Origin: Hyposmocoma kahamanoa
Taxonomy: Eukaryota; Arthropoda; Insecta; Lepidoptera; Cosmopterigidae
Length of the DNA stretch: 64,000 nucleotides
Direction: 5' to 3'
NCBI RefSeq assembly: GCF_003589595.1
Contig: NW_020653945.1
Span: 1,506,862 to 1,570,861, forward strand
Part shown: positions 1 through 13,247 of the stretch, one piece after another
Numbering within the stretch: the first letter of the stretch is position 1
How the letters are laid out: each line of letters opens with the position of its first letter
Notes under the pieces: model-generated
What the model was told of the DNA's origin: nothing
The model's database searches: none
What the model saw: the letters and a program-made list of their open reading frames with translations, nothing else
Position numbers and translations under genes: made by a program

Positions 1-1539
1 TAACTCGAAAAGTCGATTAACTCTTCTCTACCACCTAGTTCAAGACTATAACCAATAGATGGCGCCGCAATATTTCATTATGTTTTATTTGGAAATCAGT
101 TAAATGTCGATATAACCTCAAATGGCTTTGGTTTATTCCAAATAACAGTCAAAGTGTTGAATCAATCACCTTGGAAATAATACGCAGTAAAATTGAGAAT
201 ATACACTGATTAGCATACGGTGTGAAAATACAATTCCTAAAAATTTTCACAATAGAAAAAAAGAAACACGAACTTCGAAATTTTACAAGAAAACCGCTGT
301 TTTTTTTTTATATCAACTGAACTAAACAGAACACGAGTAGTATACGATATACATTTTTCAGATGGCTTTATTTTCATTTAATATCGTTTGTAAAAAAGTA
401 AGCACTGAAATAAAGCCACTCGGCCCGCGCAAAAGAACCGATTCATCGATTTAGTACGGGAAAATTTTGAATTCCAGCTGATGTTATGCCCTCATAATAC
501 CGTCAGTCATTTTAATATTAGGGCCAGCGCAGGCCATTGACTTCATTAATGTATATTATTGCAATGTATACCTTATTACAATCGTAATAGCATAAAATAT
601 ACATTGTTAAATTTAATACTCCAGTCCGTCGGTTTGCTTAGTAACATTTTTAATTAAAGATAACAAACTGACAGCTCATGTCACTTTGAAAAATAATGTT
701 GCCATTTTATTGTATAGTGATGTGTTTGGTTCACTTCTCCATAAACTGAAAAAGAATCAGTCAAAAAGAAATGTTTTTTTTTACTGTTACTCTATTAATA
801 AATTATTTCATTTACATTTACTGTACATGCACTTTATTGTTCTGTCATGAAAAGTTGGATTTCTTAAAATTAATATTACATATAAATACAGAAAACTTTT
901 CGAAAGTAGTAGATTTATGACTTGTTGCATATAATATTGATTTTATCATAATTTTTTACAACCATGATATTCATTTAGTTTTTGTGAAATTATTCCTCTA
1001 GTTTGTCATAATTATAAAATATATCCTTGACCTATCCGTCCTGTCAGAGCGAATTTATTTTGCGTTCGATCTTTGTAATAATAATTATAATGTCTACAAA
1101 TTATTAAAAAGATAATTAACTTGTTGACGACTGAGTGAATCAGTAAATGAAAAAGTAAAAAGAAAAAGACAACACTATTTTCATTTAATCAAAACCTAGC
1201 AACCCACCGTCAGTTTATTATATCTATAATTAAAAATCCAACTGCATAACATGAAAAATTATAATCATACTTGAATATTTTGTCTCCGTTATTAGAATTA
1301 ACGAATCACTAGGGCCCAGTTATAAAGTCCTATACATATTTTAAATATTGTAATAACCTTTTTCCATCCAACAACTATGTCCCCCAGTGCATCTTATATA
1401 ATAAACTCCAAATCCTGAACTCCATTTTGAGGACAGTGCAAATTTGAATGTGGGGCGGTGGCGTGTGGGTTCAGTGTCAGACGTCTATGGTGGCGATGGG
1501 GTCTGGCGGCGGCGATGGCGCGCTGGGCGGGGCTCGACG
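1..1539 (-). other. inx1 3'UTR and downstream flank
   Basis: No convincing frame on either strand. The part nearest the stop (about 1440-1539) is GC-rich and would be the proximal 3'UTR; below 1400 the DNA is AT-rich and nothing further was recognised. Confidence 0.5.
1214..1219 (-). terminator. candidate poly(A) signal for inx1
   Basis: AATAAA on the minus strand, about 320 nt after the TGA at 1540. Further AATAAA matches lie at 1054-1059 and 834-839. In AT-rich DNA such hexamers occur by chance, so which is used is unknown. Confidence 0.35.
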
Positions 1540-1597
1540 TCACGCCCGTGGACCCGCCTTCTCGTTCATGCGTTTCGCCAGTTCCAAGATTAACTCT
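1540..1597 (-). CDS. inx1: inx1 coding exon 7 (last 18 residues and stop)
   Basis: After acceptor TTTGTTTCTAG (AG at 1599-1598) the exon completes the split Arg and reads [18 protein letters not shown] then TGA at 1542-1540. This resembles the tail of Ogre proteins, where a short acidic-hydrophobic helix containing LAK/FAK follows DP.IYK, and it brings the total to 361 residues. Found by matching phase and family tail, so less certain than the other exons. The 3'UTR continues into the GC-rich stretch below 1540. Confidence 0.8.
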
Positions 1598-4500
1598 CTA
1601 GAAACAAAGATACGTTTAACATATGATTGTTTGTCATTTTTAAAGGTAACCTCTTCGAGTGAAGAAGTGGTTTAATTAGCAGAGCATCTGGCACGGATTT
1701 CCTGAGGGTGCTGGTTAGAATCCAGCCGGATCGAGTGAATTTTTCTTAGAGTTTCGATCTTTGTTATAAGAATTTATATTATTATTTGTTCAAAATGTAT
1801 TTACAGCTTCTTCCCAAATTTAATTTGATAATTTAAAAAAGCAACACGCCACATAACTTTGTTCAATTAATTTTTTTTAAGTGATGATTTGAGTTATCTA
1901 TTTCAGATTCTCGCCTCTGTCATGCGTGAGAAGTTAAATTTTTAAATGAGAGAGGTGGTATTCATTCAATGGCACAGTAGGTTCAAGAACCGGCTAACGA
2001 TACCTAACAATTTTTCTGCTACTCAATGCTCAAGTTAGGATTGCACTGGAAACACAAGCACTGGAAATACGACCCTAATGGCAGGGACTTGAGTATGATT
2101 TTGAGTGCTTTAAACCATACTCAAATCCTGACTTGAGCATTGAGTAGAGTTCTAGAATACGACCCTCAGACACGTAAGTCCCATGTGCCTGTAATTTCAC
2201 CGGCACCCTTACCCTTCGAAACTGGAACGCAGTAATGTTCACACTAGTAGTTGGCGGCAGAAATAGGTAAGGTGGTCTTACTTCCCTGGACAAACTCTTT
2301 CACAAGGAACTCTACTGCTGCTCGAACAGCACCACTTTTTGTGTTTATACTACTAATCCTGAAGTTGTTGGCGAGACTGGAGAATATTAACCAATTTATG
2401 GACAAAATAATAATTTATTATTATCAGAATAGAACAAAAACGAACACCTGGACTTTAAGGGTCCAACCCTACCAACAGTGGCGGATTTGCATTCTTGGCC
2501 GCCCGAGGCTCCAGGCCATGTAGTCAGTACCAGACGGCTCTTTCTCAGCACTCTTCATATTATTTATTTATAGCCTTTATTGCTGATAACTTACTAACTT
2601 ACCTAACACATTGTATGACATGCGTACTTATTATATTTTACTTATTTATTATTTCTCAATTTCTTTACTCGGTACCTTCAGCTTGTCCTAATACATAGGC
2701 CTCTTCCAGAGATTTCCATTTCTCCCTATCTTTTACTGTTTGCCTCCATGCTCCTCCAGCAACATATTTAAAATCGTCTTCCAATCTAAAGTATTGAAAA
2801 GCGCCAGAAAGCGTATGTACAAATCTTTATATTCGTGTAATAGCCAGGGTTTCAATGGCGGCACCATTACATCCGGGTTTATGGCTTCATTTTTGGTCGA
2901 AAAACTATTGCAGCAAATTTTTGATAATTCTTTAGCTCCGACTGTTGTATTATATGTTTTGTATATAACTTGGTAAAGAATCAAAAATAAGATTTTAGTA
3001 AATGGAATTTGGAACAGCTCCGACTGTTGTGGCGGTCGAGCTGGGAGTGACCGTGGTACGAAAACAAAATGAGAAAGTGAAGGAAGATGGAACAATTCAT
3101 ATTAAAAATTTAAATACATGTAAAATAAAAAAAATGATAGGATACAAGCGGAGAGAGGCGATACAAAGAGGTGAGATGGTGGTGTAAGGAGGTCACACCG
3201 TCACAGTATGGTCTCCCTTTCTTCCTTTTTCCCTCTCTTGGGTACCATTCCACAATATCCCTAACCATTTATCAATTTTTTTTCTACTGGCAGACATATC
3301 TATATTTTACACATAAAATGTACGACAGTGATTTAGGAAGATTGTTATACGATGCGGTGCAGCGTGGCCCGCCATATTGTGCGTGAGCCTTTAGAATATT
3401 TAGGTACTTTGAGTTATTTCTTGTCATATCAGTGAATTTTTTGTCACGATTGACAGCCCCTGAAATCTGGCCGCCCTAGGCCCAGGCCTACTGGGCCTTA
3501 GGGCAAATCCGCCACGGTTTACCAAGAGGAGACTACTGATTTCTAAACGAAAAGGTAAAAAAGATTAAACAATTAGGAGGTACCATGAAGATACCATTAG
3601 AAACATTACGCACCTTTTGGTGCAATAAGGCCCATCTGCTAAATGACAACTTTTTAGGAGAGAAAATTATGTTAACATACTACGATAGAAATTACTCGAT
3701 ATTTTTTATGCCTGTTTAAGCAAATAAATCGTAAAGTAAATCGTATTATTTTTGTGATTTATTAAAAAAAAAATATTTTCCTAGCGGCAAATATGATATA
3801 CTTACCTACCTATTAATCTTTTTTGTTTTTGTAAAAGCATTTCTGTGCCTGCCAGTACATTTTACTAAAAAATAGCATTTATCTTAACTAATCCAAAAAT
3901 GGGGGCATACACCACAGGGGCATCGGGTATAACAAACCGGGGACATAACGAACGGACCCATCATATCGATACCACCAAAGAACACACGCCAACTCAATTT
4001 TTTGGTCATTTCTGTTTTTATATTTGTTTCGTTACTCTTTTTCACAGAATTCGTTTTTTTTTTTCGAATTTCGTAATATCAGTAAATAAAATAAAGCTGT
4101 TTACATTAAAAACAGAAAATGAAAAATTCAATTAGCACTTTTGACGCGATCTCACAATTGGCTTAATTATAGCAAAGGTTGCATACCTGTAAATAAGGGG
4201 GTCAATGTTTCTGGCGAGCATGTAGAGCAGCCACCAATCTCCAAGGTCGGTCCTGCGGGAGACGACAACGGCAGTCTCACGCGCCAGGGTGCGCGAGCGC
4301 GCATGCAGAAGTCGAGGCCGCACCGACGGCACGAAGATTATCACTAATCTGTAGAAAGAATAAGCGTTGGAATTATACGATACCTACACCTAAGGATATT
4401 ACCTAAATAATTTGTTAGTTTGTTACACGATGGTGTGTACTTTACGCGATCATCTAAAGTCCAAAAAAAGGCCAAAATAAAAGTCTAGAATGAATTATTT

Positions 4501-7500
4501 AAGAAAAAAATGCCTAACTTTCCACATAATTTTTAAATAAGTACAACAGGGAACCTGCTAAATTTTTGGTTTTCACCTGAAGACCTATTAAATTCACATT
4601 TATCCCAAAACTTGTAAATTGTTCAGTGCTTAAACGACACGCCGCGCTACCCGCTGCCCCGTCAGTCGCCATCAGGCGCTTGTCAACGTCGAATTTGTGT
4701 CAAATTTCTCCGGCAGTTCTTATTTTAAATGCCTCCGATGCCGAACGGTTACCATGCCAGGCCGGACTGCCACGCAGAGGTCCCAGTTTCGATTCCCGGG
4801 CTTGGAGAAATATTTGTATGGCCTACATTTATTTCTCTTGTGAGTTTGGGTGTCATTTGTGGTTGTCTATATGTGTGAGCCGCGACACAGGGTTTCCCTA
4901 GTAGTAGGTTTCACAACATTACTACTAGTGCTGATGTTGAGTGTGTGCGTTATTATAGTCATAATTTTATTAAGTGACTTCCAAAAAGGAGGATATTCCC
5001 AACTTGACTGTATTTTTTTGCGTATATTACGCGATGACTCCGGCACAAATGTGAACTGAATTTGATGATGATTTTTTGTTGTTGGAAAGAGGGTATCTCA
5101 GTATTGATTCCATTTAAATTTATAAAAGGGCAGCAAATTATGTTCCAATCGCTTTAAGCTCAAAAATTTTCTTTATTAGTTTACTGTTCTTACGCCTAAC
5201 TGTCGACGACTATATTATGCACTACCACAATATTCCGATGGTTAACGTTTTCCTTTACTCTAGTGAAGGCAGCAGAATAAACATGGATGGAGCTATGGAA
5301 AAAAATGAAAATCATAAACACTCACCTGTATATAACGAGGAGACATAATAAAACTGCAAGTATGATGTACCAGAACCAAATGAAGATGTAAGTTTTCTCG
5401 TTGACAATGTTCAGAGGCAGAATGCAGAGACTGTCGTGCGTTTGTATACTGCCTGATGCGCCGAATTTGTGGAATGTACATTTCGTTACACGCGGGAACA
5501 CGTAGATCATTGGATCATATCTGCAACGTAGAAGACGAGGCGTAAAAGCTGCTGTTTTAATAATATATATATATATACACGATCTTAGAATAATAACGCA
5601 TAGATACCTAGTCCGCACACGCTAAGTGAGGCAAATTGAAGCGCTTCAAAAGGGCCTACACGAGCGGGCGGGCCGTCAGTGCTCAAGGTCAACTTGCACC
5701 GCGAACAGCTCAAGAATTTTAGCTAAAAATGACGAAATGTGCGGTAAATGAGTGTAAAAATACGTCAGACACATAAAATAGATACTAACATCACATTTCA
5801 CAAGGAAGTAACGCATTTCAAATTGTATTTTTATATAAATATTCACTAAAACCGAAAATTAACCTACTACTAAAACTAGCCTACATGAATTTGATTTTTG
5901 CCTCACTTGTGACAGTTTGTTCGATATGAAACTATCATTCTATGCGTTATTATTCTAAGTACACGATAATAAAAAATAAAATCCATAAGATAATATAGTC
6001 GATTTTCCAAAGACTGGCCGGCTATTTTACTTTTTTATTTTAGGTCATTTATTTGTTTCAATTTCCTACTCACATGTTTGTCGAATGGTTCCTGGTTGAT
6101 TTTGCATTCGTGTAAATTTCGTAAAGTTTTTGGTCTTTTTCAAATTTGGTTTATTAAACGTTAATTTAATTATGTTAACCTGTTACAATCATTTAATTTC
6201 AATCAACTTGTTATTGAATATCGTCAGAAAAATCTTGTTGAATTTATCCCGTGTGAAACGCATAATTGTTACGTAAACTCAACGTGTCACTCGCCCCGCA
6301 CCGCGCAGCTACCTCAGGAACCGACTCAGTTAACTGATAATATACGAAAATCGGATTTATAATACGTTACTTGACTGTACCACCACAGGGCTGTTACTAG
6401 AGCTGCGCAGGGACTTTTCAATATTACAAGTACATCACGTCACTAGGGCTCCTACAGGGCTCCCTACTAAGGCCAATCTCAATGCCACAGAGAGTCTAAC
6501 GGTACTCAAACTCACCTTTCTTCTTGCGGCACCTCGCTATACCCTAGAACTCTGGTGCCGTAGGTGAAGAACTCCCCGTTGAAGAACCGGTCCATCATCC
6601 ATAACTGGAAGACGATGTTCACCAGGCACAGCAACTCGCAGCCCCAGTATCGCAGCGCGTATAGCTTGTGCGTCTGAAAAGAAACAACATGAGCTGATCA
6701 CTCTCGAATGCAGACAAGCTTTTTATCATTTACTGAAATATTTTTTAAATACAATCCATCCACGTCTGATTGTCTAAATACACGCAACAAATACATAATT
6801 TCATAGGTGGCGCTTTGGCAAAAAAGCAGTTAGTAACAAAAATCTGCAACAAGCTCATAGAGAAATTCGTAAAGTATGCTGACTCATTCCGTAGCTCAGT
6901 TGGGAGAGCGATAGCGCCTATTTGGCGTAAAAGTAGCTGGTTCGAGTCCAGTCGACATAACGCATAAATGACTTGATTGTAAAAATATCATGATCTTCAA
7001 TAAAAATAAATATTATAAGAGGTCTTTGTTTACCCTTCATGCAAACTGCCTTCCGTAATTTACAAGAATTTGAAAGCCGGTAGCTTTAAAATAAAAAGAA
7101 TAATAACTGAAATGGCAAACGAATTGATATCGCTAACAAATAGTTCGCTGTTTGAAAGAAACTATATTCAAAAACAGAACATTCTTTGACCAATAATAAT
7201 ATAAATTGTTAAAGATACCATTGGAATGCGCGTGCGCCGATGAAATTCCTTAAGACACTTAATGTGGACAGAGGTCCCGGATCATTAGAGGCGAATGGAC
7301 TACATTCCTAATCGTCCCATTAGTGTGAACAAACTCTTACAAATGATGATTTTATTGGATGGTATGTTGGTTTTAACTTATGTGGGAAGTAATGGTACAC
7401 TACTCTCAAGCCAATGCTGCCCCATTGGGCATTTATGAAACTCGCTTTTGAGTAAACGTATGCCCCAGCTGAATGACAATTGAGGCCAGGATAATCTTGC

Positions 7501-10500
7501 AGTTCTTTGATTCTGTAGGTGTTGATTCTGAGTTCTAATTAGTAGTTAGCATAATGGATCAATTTTGCTGCTGGCCCTGAGAAAACCGGATAAGAAGGCT
7601 AAGGAAAGCGAGCTGTAAACTGTAACGTGAGAGATACAGTAACAAGATTGTAGTGTGTACGCTTGAAATAATCTTCAATCAGATGGTTCACTGCAAACTC
7701 GCGAACCACGTACACACTATGATTTTTGGTTACATAATATATAACGATCACGGTTGCAGTTCCCCAGTGAGTACCCACCCGGCTTAAGAAACATCTCGAT
7801 AAAGTGCTCTGGGTTATTTGAGTTGTGGCCTCCGCTGAAATAATCCCAATTTAAAAAACCGGTTAATTCCGACCAGCATCTATAACAACTTGAGGCGGCT
7901 AGATTTATGTGGTGTGTCGCTTCCAGCTCATTGCAGAAAGCTATGTACTGCCCAATATGTTAGACATTATGCCGTAGGCGACATTCGCCTCTCCCATTTA
8001 AAAATTCAAAAACTAAAACAGGTTACGGGTAAGGCATTTTGTTAACATTTTGAGCGTATGTCTTACTACTGTGAGACCCTATTCGTTCATTTAATTTAGT
8101 CTATGTCATTAGTATTTAGAGTATTTCAATGTTTAATTGCCTACCTTAGCATAAAGTAGATGTACAATACTGTGTAATCCCCGATGGAAATGCGCTATTG
8201 CGTATGATTTTAACATTGGACTCGTTAGTAATTATTAAACTTGTCATTCGAATGACAAATTAGTAACCTACTAATTTTCGTATTCGAATGATCTAAATGA
8301 TCATTCATTACTAATCCATAGATTCCATAGAGCACAATGATACTCGTGACCACCTAGCCGTCTCTGACATAATATGGTAAATACTGTAAATGTGACGGTA
8401 GAGTTTGGACATAGTAATCATTTGACTCTTGCACCTAACCGAATGGTAGGGGCATTTGGTATCGGTAATCATTCGACTGGAGTTGAATGATTGGGCTGGG
8501 ATTCGACTTAAACAAATGATTTGCCTATTCGAATGATTCATCATCGTGCATCGCTAATCCCCAACTACTTTTATATGACCAGCCTAAATCTATCTGGCGT
8601 CGTAAGTGACTTTCCATCTGGCGATAGATGCCTGGCGCCCGCTCAACCTTCCACGTTTTTTTTTGTGCGTCTAGCTGTTAAATCCTGTTAGTACTCCTGC
8701 AACTAGTACCTACCTATGGAATTGAATTGCTCTACGTATAAAAAAGCGTCTACCGCCGACTTCGTAATGTCTTATTTATAGCGGAGACATTCATGGAAAG
8801 GTGAAGTGAACAAGTCAAGCCCTACGAGGTCCTAACCTTTATAGCCCTAAATAGAACTAACGATACTGACGTATTCAGTGACTTGGAAACGTAATTTTTT
8901 CCATTTGCCGGTTATTACCTGGAGACGGTCATCGCCCGAAGCTCTAAAGTCGAAATTCCACAGCCTACTTTTCGAAGGATGATTTTCGTAACACCTAGCT
9001 AGCAACCAAGCACTATGAAAATACATATTTAGATATCAACAATGAACAATTGTGACACAAGCCCGGGTGGTCGTGTTTAGGTTATCGCAGTCGTAGTGAC
9101 ACGTGACACTGATACCGAAGCCTGTGATCTGTGACGCGTTTATGAATTATGCCTTGTGACTGGGCATGCGTTTATTTGAGGCTTAGTTCTTATCCGAATA
9201 CTTATTCTTTACTTTCTTACTTTACAGTTACCATTGTGATCAGTTGTTACAATCGAAAAAAAATTTATTGGCTGAGAGCCGACAAAGATGTTTTTAGTTC
9301 CCATGACAAAGTTTAATGCCATTAAACTACAAAGTGCAAATCATTTCGTAGTTCCATGTGAATAAAACTTTATTACAGGAAACCATTTTGATATGTGCTA
9401 AAATCATACCCTATGAAAATTGAAAATCGTTGCTGTAGCTGCCAGAAAAAATGTCTGGTATATAGAAATTTAGGGAGAAAATTTGTATATCACAGACAAA
9501 CGCGTAAGACATTTTTGCTGGATTTAGTAGCAATAATGGTCATTATGAAAGGGTTCTTTCTCATGAAGTACTGCCACCTTACCTATTTCTGACATCAAGC
9601 GGTAATGTGAGCTTTATTGTGTGTCTGTTTTGATGGGAAAGGATGCTGGTGAAATAACAAGCACATGGGACTTTTCCGCCCCTCAAATCTTTGCGATTTA
9701 GGGTGAGGCCGACGAGCGTAATTTTGTGACTTGTTGAAATTCTGTTGGAGCGCCAAACGAACGTATTTAATTCAGTTGCTTTTAAGCATTTATACAGGGT
9801 GTTTGTATCGTAAGTGCAATGGATCTATTAAAAATAAAATGCATTAATGAAGCATTTAGAAGACGATGTTAGAAAAAGAAGCTGGGTGCATCTACTCAAT
9901 ATGAAACGATTAAAGTGTGGGTAGTTTCATATACTTATTATACTTATACAAGTTTATGTGAACATCCAGATGAATTTATTAAGTACTTATTAAATGCCAA
10001 TAAATGTTTTTCAAGAATGTTTAAGCATAGTAAAACCTTTGATTACTAAGTCAGATACAAATATGAGACATGCCATCACTCCTGAGGAAAGACAAACAAT
10101 AACAATCAAGTAAGTCGTTCAAGAAACGCGCGCACCTATTCCAAAGTGACCCCTTCGCTCAACTCTACCTCCACCTGCTCCATCCCGTCGCACGATGCGA
10201 CCGAAACTCAGTCGTCATTACACCCGTGAGTCGGCAGAGAACTCATTTTGCGTCGTCGTCGCGGAAACTACGCGACTCACAACTCACAAAATTACGCTCG
10301 TCTGGCCTCACATTTAAAACTCTAAGTAGCACTGCAACTGCAACTGCTATAGACAGGCGTTCCGTTTACCACCAGGTGCACGACTTGTTGATTTGTTCAT
10401 ACAATCACTTGGTATTGTAACAAAAAAATCTGTGCAAACGTATTTGCATTGTTAAAAAATTTTGTATTTTCAAAGCGATGGTAGACATATGTATAAAGAT

Positions 10501-13215
10501 AATGCTGGGAGTAGAAGCATAGTTATTATTTATATACCGATTACATCCTATAGAACTAATTACATCAAAGCTTATACAACACTCAATTGTGTACTCAACG
10601 TTAGCACAAGCATCATTGTGAACACTTCTGCTTCCATATCAATGGGAATTGTCTCTGAACATACAACACTGTCCTTCGCATTCTTATAACATTCCACATT
10701 AATTTTGTAGTAATAAAGTTATTAACTATGTTGAGGTTATCGAATTATGAACAGATTAATACAATAATTTAAATTCTCCTTTGATCCAGGAAACGACTGA
10801 CAAAGAAATACATTTGGAGCTTTGTATAGGGGATAATATTATTTGATCCTCAAAGAAATAATTGATCTATTATAAATGTGCATTTTTTAAATAAACGATA
10901 TTCTTTTTATGTTTGATATATATATATATATTAAAATTGTTTCATCTATATTACTTGATCTATGGATAAATTATTAGCACTATTGTTATCTTTAAACATA
11001 GCAAATTAATATTTGGTTTAAAAAAATAATATTTGATCCTCTTCATTTATCATTGTGTCTTTTCTTTTAACGATTGATGACATTTATAACCAGTATGTTT
11101 TTTGATATTGATCTCTTAATAAATCTTGGTTGCTTGGTCCCCTCCATTCAGTAGATTAGATTTGGTTAGGTCATTTACTATGAAAAAGCAACCAGAAGCC
11201 AATTTGCTTGCGTTTCCGAACATATTTTCAGGTCAAATCATATTGTAATTAATATTATATTGGTATACGAACATAATCAACATTTATTAAGTTTCAAAAA
11301 TAAGTATGTAAATTTTATTTCTAATGCTCATTTGTCTTAGTTTTGAGGCCCAACATAAAGCTAATAAAGTTAATTTATACAATCGGTTCGAAGGATTTTT
11401 TTCTGAATGTTCGATATTTGTATTAATACTTATAACAAACTAGTGGAATAATTTCACAAAAAATAATTGAATATAAAAATATCGATCAATTTAATTTATT
11501 TTATGTCCCGAAGAAAGAGGATCAATCATTAAAAAAGAAGGCCGTTTACATTTTTGCCATGCCATTGTATAATAGTGAGAAGGGGACAAATGACACGAAA
11601 AAACAATTCGAAGCACTTTGAGGTATTGCTGGAGAAAATTTTAAAGAATCAGTACGACAAAATAAAAACCAATGAGAGGTGCTAACAGTAGTACAGTAAA
11701 AGGAAGCTTGATAAAGACAATAGGGAACTGCATGGGAAACATGTTTGGGCACCTTGGACATGAAAGTGTTCTTAGAAAAATTGTAAAAGGGACGATAAAA
11801 GGAGAGTCAGTCAGACTTAGACGAAGTTATTTAGATCAAATTGAACAAAAAATTTATATCTTGTCGTGTCAGGAAGTCATAGGTAGGACTGACGATTACT
11901 CCACCGACAAGAACCTAGTTCTTAAAATAAAAAGAACCTCCTTTAGACATTGCTCTATTATTAACAATTGGAATGGATTGTTAATCAATTTACGTATAAA
12001 AATGGATGTAGCTGTATACACTGCTGCTTGTCAGCCACTTCGTGATCATTGAGCGCGAAGACGCTCTGAAATGTCAAGATAAGAATAAAAAGATATACAG
12101 TGGGTGGTAAGAAAATTGGTGATAATGGTTTATTGCGTTTAGTCAAAAAGGTCAAGCTTTAAAACCTCCTATCTACTAAGGGAGTCACCACACTAATTAA
12201 CCTGGCATAGGATTGAGCCGCTCACAAATAGCTTTAAATCCATGCAATAAGAGTGAAAAAGGCGTTGCGCGTTCCGCGTCGTTCCGAGCGGAATGCTATG
12301 TCACTTCTTATCTCCAAATAATTTTGCACGCAACGAGAAATAACACACGATAATGATAAACAAATTGTGAGAATTATTAACGCACAGGTTGACAGGATAT
12401 GGCAAATATTACCAATAACTAAATTACCTGACAAATATGTGCAATGGAGCTATTATTACTTATCCCGTTACGTTTACAAAAGGGCACTGGCGGCAGATGC
12501 ATACCCTGGGGTACACCTGGCTTTTGTAGCCCTTGTGGGGTATTACACGAGTTTTGCTTCTTATGTGCACATTGTGAGGTATCATAATTAGATATATTAT
12601 TATCACCTACAGTTTAGGAAAGCAAAATACTTACTTAATTGCGTCTACTGTACAGTACTGACATTTTTTATACCGTCATTATTACAGAATTTTTTTAACA
12701 AGAAACATAAGTCCATCTCAGCATGTCATGAATCCATAATAATTCATGTTCATAATTGAAACATGTAATACTCATATTTCAGATTGTAAAAGCAAGAGTT
12801 TAGAACTCACCCTCAATGGGAGAGTTATATTGTATCACACAATTGAAAAGGATACGCGGAAGTGAGAGGGGAGCGTTTTATCAAATAGAACAAATCCATT
12901 TCATTCAACATCTGTCGATAATACCCTCATATCTCGCCCTATGTGTTTATATGCGTTTTTTATGGCTCTGGTTATTTCAAAGACTTATAGGAAAGATTCG
13001 ATGAATGGCTGAGGATGGCAACGAACTGAAATGATAGGCGTGCAAAGGAAGAGGCTCATTCTCTGAAGTGAGTGAACATTCGCAGAGATAGATGGGTGTG
13101 AACAAAAATTTGAACATTTACACCAAACTGCTGTATCTTGATAATAAAAGACGGCGCAATTAATTAATGCAAGCTTTATTTCTGCACACACGATTACACA
13201 GTTATAAAGATCGTA

Positions 13216-13247
<32 letters not shown>

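Noticed and set aside
6888..6960. functional tRNA gene
   Set aside because: D- and T-arms are good but the acceptor stem does not pair and the anticodon stem has a mismatch and a wobble.
6770..6967. 65-codon plus frame ending [20 protein letters not shown]
   Set aside because: The C-terminal part is a translation of the tRNA-like sequence, a familiar artefact.
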